Origin: Steinernema hermaphroditum
Taxonomy: Eukaryota > Nematoda > Chromadorea > Rhabditida > Steinernematidae
Assembly (NCBI GenBank): GCA_030435675.1
Contig: CM059625.1
Location: 14,384,001 to 14,448,000, forward strand
Length of the DNA stretch: 64,000 nt
Direction of reading: 5' to 3'
In this document: positions 47,001 to 59,485 of the stretch, in pieces
Position numbering within the stretch: the first letter of the stretch is position 1
Layout: each line of letters starts with the position of its first letter
Translations under genes and position numbers: made by a program
The notes under the pieces: model-generated
Databases searched by the model: none
Told to the model about the DNA's origin: nothing
Seen by the model: the letters and a program-made list of their open reading frames with translations, nothing else

Positions 47001-50000
47001 CTCGTCCTCTCATCTCCGCATGGAACTGGATAATAATTGATGTGAGAATGGAAGAGGGCACCGCTTGTGAGAAATTTTGTTTGCGGCACAAACTCAATAC
47101 AAGAATCTAATGAACATGGGAAAGTCTTTATGTTTACTTCCACCATGACATTCTGATCACGCAAAGCCCCTTTGTTTAAAAAGTAGACTAGCGTATATAA
47201 GTGGCGTTACACGTGCATCCGACACACACATCTTAGTCATCTGATCAACGCATACGACGCCAATTAGTGACTAATCTTCGTGAGAATCATGCGTTCACCG
47301 GGTATAATCCTAAAAAAACTCCTCAAACGAGGAACATTTCCTTCCACCGATTTACGTCGGTTCACTCCAAAAAATGGTCATTTTTGGTAAACAACGCCGT
47401 AAGCGCATATCGGAGCAGAAAGAGACAGGGCAATTTTCGGACACATTACTATTAGAGCGTGGAATCGAAAGAAAAAACAATGCAGAATTTGGACACCCTA
47501 GAGAATGGCCGTCAAGAATAATGTCGCTTGCGGTGGAGGAAGAAAACAAACGAAATGAATGCCAATGGATATAAATAACGAAAATGAAGGTTCGTTTAGG
47601 GTGAAAAGGTAAACAGCGATCGAGTTTTCGAAGGTCACTGTCAAAAGAGGACATTTACCGAAATATGACAATATTATGTGTAAGCGTTACGATAATAAAT
47701 TCAGGAAAATACGTAGTGTAAGTTTCACTTCCTTAAATGGGTTCACCGAAGAGTAGGCCTACACGATACGGGGAATAGCACCAAAATAGGATCAACAGGC
47801 AATGAAAGGGAGATCGCATGCGCATAATTCCATAAAACGACTCATTAACTTCGGTATCCGAAGACTACGCAATTACGATCCTCGCATTCCCAACATACCA
47901 CTGGTGGCTGGTTCGTCGCAAAGCACAAAAAACAATCGCCAACCGGTAATCCCATGAAAACTTAATGATATCAGGTTATGGTACAGTGTGCAATGTGATG
48001 TACTGATCTATTGATCTTTCAAATCCTGGAGTTCATATATCTGTGCCTAGGTTGGGAACTTCTGAGCCAGCAGTATCTTACGGACATCTACTGTGTACAA
48101 AAAAAAGTAAGCATATGGAAGACATTCAAATCGTGATGCTTAACGTTACGAAACACCGTTTGTTTATACCCAAAACACTGGACTTGTAGTCCTCATGAGT
48201 CTCCTCTTTGTCGCGCCGTCTGCCACAAGTCTTATCGGCCGACGGAATCGCCAGATTTCCACCACAATATGAACTTTCCTTCTTCTCCCTCCAGACGATC
48301 CGTCTGTCGGCAACACGCCACATTGTTTCATATGAATCCCCTGCTCGCGGCCATTGACAACGGCGGCACTTGTGCAATACATCTGTTTTCTATAACACAC
48401 AGGGATTCGCTGTGAATGGAGATGAGTGAACCGAGGGGCTGTTGGTTTGCGGGGATGAGAACGATGCGGGCGTTGAAAGAGTAAAATAGATGAAAGGGCC
48501 ATCGACGAAGATGCGAAGCGTTGTCCCACGCGCAGTCAGCGAACACGCATTGTGCGCGCGAAACTAGCATGACTAATTAAACGTAATTGGTAGAGAAAAG
48601 GAAGCGCCTAATTCGGATAATTGGTCATGGCTCCGTGTAGCCAGCCTTCACCGGCGAGTTCGCGCTTCGGTGACGCCGCCGACCAAAGAGGCCGCCTGGA
48701 AGCCGTCCGACAGTATCGCGCGTGAATGCTGTTGCTAATGGGCAAGTTGCAAAGGTCGTCATTGCAGAGTATTATAGCCATTACTGACAGGTTGCCGCTG
48801 CGCGCTAATAAGCTCATAAATGTGTTGATCAACTGGAGCGTACGATGGGGCAAGTAAAAACAGTAGTTCGGTTTGCAATTAGGCGACGAAAATCGGTCTG
48901 AAAAACTAAAGATCGCATACTGTCTTAAATCACATCTCTGATTCTGTGTTTTGGAAGTAATTTAATAAATGGTCAAATGCAGCATCGTCCTCAAATCGTC
49001 TGTTTGAGAATTGTAACATCCACCGTTTCTGTGTTTTGCACACCTTTGAAACCGGATGCTAATTGGTGGAAAAACGGCATTCGTACTCTCTTTTTTTCGT
49101 CACCTTCCCAAACAATGTGTTTGTTACGCCAGGAACTGTTAGGGATGAGCTATTTGCATTTACTTCAGCCGTCAAAGCGGATGTCCATGGAATTGGGAAC
49201 AGTAATACTCACGGAAACTAAAATTTTAAAAGCACTCAAACCGAAACGGAACCTTCCGGGTATCTGGCCCGAAAACCCGAAAAACCTGACCTGAAAACCG
49301 ACCCCGACAACTCTGCTCCTACTTCCACACATTAATGTAACCGCTGATTGAGCTATCTTGCTCGCACAATCATTGCCCTATAAATGGAAACAGGAAGCTA
49401 AGTATGAAACTGTCGAAAATAAAGCTAATGCACTACAATACATAAAAGGTCCTGCACGAGGGTGGGCATTTCTGGAATAAATGACAGGAATCAATTCGAT
49501 TTATACCACAAAACGTGAACAGAAATGACTTTTAGATATTTTCATCTCATTGCATTCGATGGATATTGCCTTGGTGTAGCAAAGGACCTTCCCTTTTATA
49601 AAAAAACTGATGAATTGCACTATGATTCATCAATTTATGCAGGAATTGGGTTTCTCAGTCGGCTTTAAGATATACGTCTTAGGTGTAGGCACTGCTTTTT
49701 CAAATGCTTAAATTACAATCATGACGAAATGAACGTGGGTTTTTCTAAAAATTCGGAGTAAAATCCTAGCAAAATTAAGAACCCACAATTGGGGGAAGTG
49801 GCAGAAGCAACCCTTAGTATATATGTAGTGGAAACATCTACGTAGTTGCTTCTAATAAATAATTGAAAGGAAAAGTGAATTTGGCAGATTGATCGGAACG
49901 AATGTGAAACATTCCAAATGGAACGCAATACATAGAAGTGGCGCTGACAATGGCGATTAGAGTGATTTCGGAGGCGACGTACGCGAAGTCTATTTGCAGT

Positions 50001-52170
50001 TCGCGAACCGCGGATTACGCATGCAGTAAACGTAAATCGTCACGGTATCTACAACCTTCCAAACACATGTTTCGCCGGTTATGCAAACGTCACAACCGAT
50101 TGAGGTTTTCAATTATCGCCTATGATCATATATTCTCACTCGCCATCTTCTTCTAACCGTCAAAACCACTCAAAACCGCCTCAGCTGCTGCATAGTGTCG
50201 GCTGCAAAGCTGCAGCCCCAGTCTGCGACCATCTCTGGGCGTGAAGCCCTGAAGTGGCGCTAGCAACGCCAGTCTTCTCCCTCACTGCAGAACACCATTG
50301 CCATATCGGATGGGCTGCCACCGGGCGAACAATTGCGCAACTGTGGTGCTCAGTGGCACACACGCGCGATTATGGATCGCGCATGCGCCATTAGAAGTAT
50401 TTCGACTGTGAAATTGAACTACACCAAGCAGCGTCGATAGGCTCATCTACGTAAATGCACTCTAGTCAGTGGAAGCGCGCAGGACAAAGGATCCATTTGG
50501 AAACGGTACATGACGTTTGACAACCGATCATTACCCTATTTTGGTGATGCTTTGGCTTGTTTGAGGTCACATACATAACACTAATTAAGACAACAAGTAA
50601 AAAGGTAAATAACTCGTTTTCAGAACGATATGCAAACTACACTTTAGAAATTTCTTCTTCTACTGGGTCATGATTGATGAGAAGCGTTCCGCTTATCTCC
50701 ACAGTGATTCGTTTTTCGGCGACACTCCCAAACAAATTCTCGCCCAATGTTGCGAACAATGTGGCCACAGATCAAGAGGAAAGTGGTAAACAGGCGATCG
50801 GGAATGTGGGAGTCCACTGGCTCCCCGAGGACAACTATTAGGAAGCTGTTAGAATATGGACGAGTAGAATAGGAAATGACCAAAACAAGTTTTAAAATAT
50901 CGTTGTTTGTTGACCACGACTGCTAGGAGGGATTACTATCGCACGCAAATGACAACGCATCCGAAGGGTTTCCGAACTCCTAGTCGTTGTTCGGACACAG
51001 TGACCACAATGAAGTCAACAGTCGTTGTACGGCTTGACAGTGCGTACTACGGTGCCTGATAGCGCGAAATTTTGCAATAATTTGCAATTTAAATGGGTTC
51101 CGCAACACGCAGATTTGAATAAATTGCGTAGAAAATGAAGATTAGCGTCAAAACAGGTTGTTTGAATGATGGCCGCTCGAAGAAGCGGAAACGCGATGAT
51201 GCGGCCCGAGGTAAGCGGTTGTGCCGATAATCGGCTGCTGACCGCTGAAAGGAGAAGAGGAACAACTGATGCTACCAGCCAGCCGATGCGATTTAACAGA
51301 CTCGATGGATCGTCTCGTACGCTGGTGCGAACGTGTTTGCAGCTTCATCGCCGAGAGTCGTCGGCGATCACCCATAAGTGGACGATAGGGTGGGTGAGAG
51401 TGTCCATAAGTCGTGCGGCGGCCCAATGCCCCAGTGTGGGTCGTGAACTTCTCGCAAACGAGCCCGTCTGATTAGATAAGACAAATGATGGCGCAATTGG
51501 CTTGGCGAAGCATCGTTTGTGCGCTTTTTTTGCAACAGCCTGTCAACGTCAATAAAGGAGGATAGTTAAGTGCGAACAGCGGATGAGCAGTGCCGAACAA
51601 TGAGGCGGTGGAGTGTTAAGACGGGAGCCGCGAACAGAAGGATTTGCGCGGAATGACAACTGAATCAAGGAATCTCTTCTCGCACAGTCGCCGCCATGTC
51701 GGCGGTTCGTATAATTAAAACCATAGTTAACTTATTCTCTTCCGATGTTTCCTGCGCATGGGAACAAATCTCAAGGACTCAGCTTTGAGGTCACGCGTGT
51801 AAAGGCGCCCGCAATCACTACAAAGGAGGTGAGGAAATGGAGATGTTCGCCGACATCCGGTTGAATGAGAAAGAAGAGTAATTACTACCTGCTCGATCGA
51901 AAGACATCTTAGAATGTATCTGTGTAGAATCATTAACTAAAAAGGCAGAACACAATCGAAAATGCATCTTTGAAGGACGATTTCTAGTTGAGGTTGTGTT
52001 GTGACATCACAATGTCGGAATCAAACAATTGATACGAAGTAATGGATTGCTGTGGGCACAGTCACTATCCGTCGTCGGTGCAATCCAGTAACTGTGAAGT
52101 TTCGGACTTGATATGTAATGAAGTTGTGAATGTAAAACGCAATCTCTAACCTGATGTCAAGGCTGACTGG
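41065..52170. other. Long region without a supported gene
   Basis: About 11 kb upstream of dystroglycan. I checked the longer frames, including 43728-44015 (+), 43763-44356 (-) and 45488-45799 (+); none shows a motif, and attempted splice joins hit stops. Short AT-rich homeodomain-type cores (TAATTA/CTAATTAA) and TATA-like boxes occur, so regulatory DNA or non-coding transcripts are possible. I see no convincing tRNA or rRNA. Confidence 0.4.
43208..43344 (+). promoter_or_regulatory. Possible orphan TATA promoter and first exon
   Basis: TATAAAAGG at 43208-43216 is followed about 100 bases later by ATG at 43320, eight codons (MHRQSDNN) and a good splice donor, GTATGT, at 43345. The nearest acceptor (about 43797) gives a stop in the required phase. 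This may be the start of a gene with a distant second exon, or of a non-coding transcript. Confidence 0.25.
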
Positions 52171-52177
52171 TAGGGTT

Positions 52178-52383
52178 GTCGAATATTCGAAAATCCTCGA
52201 ATATCGAATCGAATCGAATATTCGATATTCGAAGATCTTCGAATTTCGAATCGAATCGAATATTCGATATTCGAAGGTTCTCGAATATCGAATCGAATCG
52301 AATATTCGATATTCGAAGATCTTCGAATTTCGAATCGAATCGAATATTCGATATTCGAAGGTTCGAATCGAATCGAATCGAAT
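52178..52383 (+). repeat. Palindromic TCGAATATTCG subterminal repeats, left
   Basis: Repeated ATCGAATCGAATCGAATATT / CGATATTCGAAG modules about 33-66 bases long fill the left end of the transposon. They can fold on themselves and pair with the right end (53636-53777). In hAT elements, subterminal repeats act as transposase binding sites; that role here is inferred. Confidence 0.8.
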
Positions 52384-53553
52384 TTTTTTTTGAATTTTTT
52401 TCTGAATTTTTTTAGAGTCCTATTTCTGGCCTTTTTAAGTACCGCTGTAGACGGAGGTTTTCCAACTCATGGCAAATCAAAGTGAGCATAGAAGAGTGGT
52501 TCTGCACAGAGTGTGCGCAGAAGAGAACGGCAAGAGTGTACTTCACTTTTACCATTCTATGTTTTGTTGCCACAACCGTCCTTCTGCTCTTTCTCCCTTT
52601 CTTATTAGCTGGTGTATTCGAAGCCAGCATTCTACATGTCTTTTGCAATAAAGACTGCAGCGATTGGTTTCACCTAGTATCTCCACCTAGTGAGCAACTG
52701 TAGCGTGGTACCTAAGAGAAAGTGGGAAATGACACTATGTTTTCTATTGGGTTGGAACATTGAAAAAGGGACACATGGAAAACATTTTCGTTTTCTGTCA
52801 TGTTTACAGTTGCATCAAAATTGATTTGCGTGTTGTTGAGTGCAGTAATCAAAAATATGGCCTTGCCTGAGCACTATGTTAACTCCAACGTTTACGATAC
52901 GTTAAGTACTCCAACAGACAGTGGAGATATGCAGGTACATAGCTATCGATCGCAGCTAGTAAGCCCAAACAGCACTTCTGCATAACAGAAATAGGGGCCA
53001 AATGTGGAAAAAAATAGTTTTGGTTTCCCCAAAAGTCTAACTACCCGAGACCGCATCTTTTCAAGTTAATGTCCACAACGGCTCTTCACTTTGAGCTCAG
53101 AGATTCCTGTTTTCAGCCCTTACAAGAACTTTTTCAATCTATCTCACTGTCGTACTATATCATTCTCTGAAGCATCTCCGCGCAATAGGGCGGCCTAGGT
53201 CTAGCAAGCGGCCTAGGCTCTAGGGCTATCGGGGCAATGGCGACAGTGACGGTCGTCAATGACTACACATCTAGCGACCTACACAGCGCGCAGACGTTTT
53301 TTTGCTGAACTTTAGCTCATCTTCAGTAGCAGCGCATTCCTGCTAAGCAAATGTAAGACAATAGAGACATCGATGGCTCTCCGAGCACTGTTTTCTTCGC
53401 GATTGAGTGTTGCCAGAGCGAGCAAAACCTTCGCAATACGTTTGCGGACGACCAGAAATCTACAGAATGATAGTGAATCAGGCAAAAAAGAAGGACGGAC
53501 TGCTACGAAAATACTAGCAGCTAGTAATATAACACGTGACACAAGCTAAAACT

Positions 53554-53638
53554 GCTATCGGTTGGCTCATTGGCAGCGCGGCTGCCTGCCATGCTGGGGG
53601 TCGGGGGTTCAATCCCTCGTGATGCCTGCCACTTTTTT
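53554..53638 (+). tRNA. tRNA-Gly(GCC)-like sequence inside the transposon
   Basis: An A-box-like TGGCTCATTGG and a B-box-like GGTTCAATCCC are spaced as in a tRNA. The anticodon-loop region CTGCCAT gives anticodon GCC. The 5' end GCTATCGGT resembles a tRNA-Gly start, and a T6 run (53633-53638) sits just after, as a Pol III terminator would. The acceptor stem pairs poorly and the T stem has a mismatch. It is therefore probably a tRNA-derived pseudogene or SINE head captured by the hAT element. Confidence 0.5.
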
Positions 53639-53785
53639 ATTCGATATTCGGAAATCTTCGAATAGCGAATCGAATCGAATATTCGATATTCGAAGATCTT
53701 CGAATATCGAATCGAATCGAATATTCGATATTCGTAAAAACTCGAATTATTCGATTCGATTCGATTCGACAACCCTACTGACTGG

Positions 53786-54732
53786 CACTAGCTAATCCAC
53801 GCTAGCTAGCATAAGGACTAAGACTAGCCAACCTGAGAGTATAGTATGACCGGCTTCAAAGTCTAGACTGGCTGGCTTCTCTGGACTGGCTCGAATGAGC
53901 GTCTGGACTAGCCGACTCCTGAGTCTAGACAGATTACCATCAGAGTCCAGACTGGCTGTTCAGAGTGTCTATACTGGCTGGCTTGGCAGTCATCGCTGAG
54001 AATTTGGAATGTAGTAATCTTTTACTCGAACCGCAAGTTTCATGATGCGTTTATAAGTCGTCCAATGACGGCAATGTATAACGTGGTTTGATTCTGTTGT
54101 TTCTGTTTATTCATCTCGTGGTGCGTCTCGTATGCAACACAGCAAAGGAATTTCAAAACTCTCCCAAAAGATTCCGCTTTTGTGGAATAATGAACTCGGC
54201 AAAACCGCAAATAAACAACTTATTATTGTGCAGCAGTGGTTCAGTGATAAATGAAATGCGTCGCTGTTACTATGACCTATAAAAGCTCGAAAAACTCTTA
54301 CAAATTCTACACTCTGTCGTGTTTTTCGCAAGAGATTTCCTGCAGCAGCTGAAATGAAACCCAGTAAACACTTCACACTCTGGCCACTTCTCACATCGAG
54401 GCATTCTTAAATGAAACATTAACTGAACCATCTTTATCCTCTTCGCTGTTCTTCATAAAAACGATGTTGTGTCATCGAAGTAGCCGTCAGAAAGTTGCTG
54501 GCTAACAAACTTAGCGTTGAACTGTGATTTCTTCATTGGGCTCCCACCACGATCGGCCTCACATGCGCAAACAATTGTCGAATGTAATTGGCGGCGGGAA
54601 CGCGAATAAGATGACGCGTTTGATAACGTTCCCCATTGTCCATCTTATCACATGTGATCGTGGAGTGAAGTGGAGTAGAACATCGATTTTTAGTTTTTGT
54701 CAAAGAGGATGCTTTGATGCTTTTGTTTAGAT
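53786..54732. other. Degenerate GACTGGC-rich repeats, then intergenic
   Basis: From 53786 to about 53990 short degenerate repeats built on GTCTAGACTGGCTGGC and CTAGC occur. The hAT element inserted at the left edge of this tract. The rest, up to the kinase ATG, shows no gene I can support. Confidence 0.5.
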
Positions 54733-56848
<2,116 letters not shown>

Positions 56849-57099
56849 ATAGAGCTATGCAGAGTTAATATGATGTATGCAATCTTTATTCTTCTGATAT
56901 TTCTATGATGTGATCTGTTGAAATACTCGACTTGTGGCCTGATGTGCTGGAGCTGATCTCTGCCTTGGCTATGTATGTATATTGGCGGCGGAAGTGGATG
57001 TTAGCCAATGGCGTTTACGACGCCTAATAAAATGACACCACTGCACACAGTTTCCTTGCACTTCCTGTGGGAGTCAGTTGACGCTGTGTCTTCAGTGGG

Positions 57100-57814
57100 A
57101 TGATCACGATCGGTTATTTGGTGTTTGTTCTATTATCCATATCTGCATTCACGGAAGCTGAAGATGAACGATCTAAGCGTTTGTAAGTTACTTCGAAAAA
57201 AGGCGGCTCTTTTCAAGAATCCTTGGATAAACATATTATCAGACCGGGATGCCACAAAGATCCGTGAGAACATCGAATATGTGTTAAAAATGAAATGCCT
57301 TGTAATTGAATAACCCATAAATTCAAATACAAATCTAGTGTCGCCACCTATCATCACGTCGGAAAGGAATGCCCCAAAGTCTGCTACAACCACTTGGTCC
57401 ACACTGTAGCTCCCGTCGACATAACTGGTTTGATTGAAATCCGAATAGCCAGAAAACGACGCGGTCGATACCGCAGGCACTACTCCAGTGACCTGGAGGC
57501 TTTCCAACACACCTGCTGGTGAGCACGTGGGTGCCTTACTTCGTTTATGAATTTGTGTTCTAGGACCTACCGGCATTACACCAGCAAGTGTCTTACAGCT
57601 TGTCATCTGTCGCCTGGAAAAGCTTGGTTCCAAGATGTCTTCTTCAACATTTTGGATAATTACTGTATTACTTACTACGACCGTAAACGCAAACTATTAT
57701 CCTGTGTTGTTATCACGGTTTCTTTCAGATGTGCTAGCCAACTGGAACTGCTTCCAGAAAATCAAGAAGTTCTACTCCATTTGCGAAAAGCAGTGCGATG
57801 ACTCATGCGAGTAA
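57100..57814 (+). CDS. Secreted Cys-rich protein of unknown function
   Basis: Four exons (57100-57182, 57339-57518, 57564-57682, 57729-57814) join in phase to 155 residues. The signal peptide MITIGYLVFVLLSISAF is followed by an acidic propeptide ending RSKR, a furin-type cleavage site. The mature part has ten cysteines, including KECPKVC, SKCLTAC and ICEKQCDDSC, and a basic patch RKRRGRYRRH. It is probably a small disulfide-bonded secreted factor; I recognise no family. The last exon ends at a stop, but GTAAGTGTG at the stop could also act as a donor, so the C-terminus may extend. The start was chosen because it gives a clean signal peptide and correct phase. Confidence 0.7.
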
Positions 57815-58227
57815 GTGTGAGCTGTAGACAAAATGTAAAACATGCAAAATATCGTAGCCCGACATGTGTGCTCGAGTGTCACCGCCCGCTCATCAACCGA
57901 CACTGCCGACATGATGATCCTATCGCAATACTGCGAAAAATAATTCATAACGTCCACGACAAAGTCGCGCATCAAGTGAAAAATAATAGAATCAAAGTAA
58001 AGTGCCCTTATGAGGTCATTGAGTATGGGAGAAGAGTATGAAATTGTTGGAGAGTCATGTCAACAAAGCATTATTACGGAAATAAAGAATATCATCCAAC
58101 ACGTCCTGCGAGTGCGATACCTCCACAATGTGGTGCTCGGCCTCGCAACTAAGGCTACACGTTTAAACAATAATATCGAACTGTGCATGGAGCAAAATAG
58201 GCCACAAAACTAAACGCCTGCAAACGA

Positions 58228-58529
58228 CTAGCAGCAGCGCAACGCAAGATGGAACGAAGAACGGCTGGAATAAGACTGCAAGATAGAAGGGCGAACAAAT
58301 AACTACGCGGCGTGACGAAGGTTGAAGACATCGCAGAAGCGGCGAAAAGGCGGAAAATGAAATACGCGTGGAAACTCGCAAATGATGGTCGAAACGCCTG
58401 ACGGATTGGAGGCCAATCGTGGCAAGACCGCTCGGACGACCTCGAGCGAGATGGCGCGACGACATCCGGAAAACGCTAAGAACGGAAGCATGGCGAACCA
58501 AAGCGAGAAGAATGACGCTACATCAGTGA
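58228..58529 (+). mobile_element. 3' relic of a non-LTR retrotransposon (RT C-terminus)
   Basis: Two reading frames, broken by stops and a frameshift, carry the typical reverse-transcriptase C-terminal signature. The first reads KMERRTAGIRLQDRRANK, a stop, then KVEDIAEAAKRRKMKYAWKL. After a frameshift comes RPLGRPRARWRDDIRKT, ending in a stop at 58527. The GRPRxRWxDDI motif is common to RTE/Jockey-type nematode and insect elements. The 5' part (endonuclease, polymerase core) is missing, so this is a dead 5'-truncated copy. Confidence 0.75.
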
Positions 58530-58784
58530 CTGGACATAATGGGAACCGCTTGATGTAAATCAATGATACGGAATAAATTGTACTGTATTGTAAATTGCAG
58601 TGAAACGAAGTTATGGAATGCAGGTGCGGATTATGACTTTATTGCAATGTTTTGTTATGAAAGCATATTTTGTACAAACAAGGCGATTAAACTCTGATCT
58701 AATCATGGACCGGAGCCGAAATTTGGTTCTCAACTGATCGCTTCCTGCAGAGAAAACATTCTAAATGAGCAAGTAAAGTGCGAA

Positions 58785-59485
58785 TTACTGTTTGAACACG
58801 GCCATGTTGGAGAAAGGATTCACTCCTAGATAAGGCGACGGTTTTTCGTTGACTTCATGCACTAGGTTAATGATGACTTTTTCAGCAAGTTCGCCGAAGT
58901 TTGTCGCGTCCGACTTCGCCAGCAGGCTACCTTTGTAACTCAGCCGGCCAGCATGAAACTTGTCGGCTCTCTTGAAAAGCTCTTCTGCGAGGATTCGGGC
59001 GCCTTCGAGGGTATCCTGGGACACGTCGACGCCTTTGTAGACGCGGGGGACTCGACGAGTGAACGTGTCTACAAAACGTGTGAGCTCCTTTTTGTCGAGG
59101 AATCGGTCATTGTTGGCATCGGCTTTCTAAAAAACATTGAGTTAGTAACATCTTTAGCAGTTGACTACCACGAACTCTCGTCACTTGTGGCTAACATCCA
59201 CTTATTTCTATCCGCTTTGTGCAAAACACTGTCTACTGAGTGGCTTAGTAGTCCAGAAAAAAACAAGGCGTCGACGTTAATAATACTGACCTATGAGGTA
59301 TTGATAAGGCCAATGAAAATTCGAATAGGCTTTAGAAAGATGTTATTAAACATATCTTAAAAACTTAAAACCAAAACTGACTTTACCTGGAAAAGCACGT
59401 GAAGTTCTCGCCTGGCATAAGGGTCGACCTTCACCGCAGAGACGAGCAACGAAGAAGCAGCGAGTAGAACGAAGACGGAAATCAT
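58785..59485 (-). CDS. Secreted EF-hand calcium-binding protein
   Basis: Two minus-strand exons (59485-59387 and 59126-58785) give 146 residues. The signal peptide MISVFVLLAASSLLVSA is followed by VKVDPYARRELHVLFQ and a textbook EF-hand loop, DANNDRFLDKKE, with acidic or Asn ligands at 1, 3, 5, 9 and Glu at 12. A second loop near KRADKFHAGRLSYKG lacks the key acidic positions and is degenerate. The intron is 260 bases, longer than most here. It probably binds calcium in the secretory pathway or outside the cell; no finer role can be given. Confidence 0.85.

Larger units (their letters stand above)
52171..53777. mobile_element. Non-autonomous hAT-type DNA transposon
   Basis: A 1,607-bp element begins TAGGGTTGTCGA and ends with the reverse complement, TCGACAACCCTA. 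It is flanked by an exact 8-bp direct repeat, CTGACTGG (52163-52170 and 53778-53785). An 8-bp duplication with short TAGGG/CAGGG termini is the mark of the hAT superfamily. Both subterminal zones (52171-52383 and 53636-53777) consist of nested palindromic TTCGAATCGAATATTCGATATTCG motifs, giving long imperfect inverted repeats. The interior has no transposase frame, so movement would need enzyme from elsewhere. The perfect target duplication suggests a fairly recent insertion. Confidence 0.85.

Noticed and set aside
47194..47390. TATATAA box followed by a short Lys-rich frame (ATG at 47288)
   Set aside because: The frame is only about 33 codons and has no supporting features or downstream exons I could join.
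50160..50380. GC-rich hairpin-forming stretch considered as an RNA gene
   Set aside because: Short hairpins are present, but there are no A/B boxes, no terminator and no recognised RNA family.
57133..57633. 166-codon minus-strand frame
   Set aside because: It is antisense to the spliced Cys-rich gene, whose exons, phases and signal peptide fit together on the plus strand.
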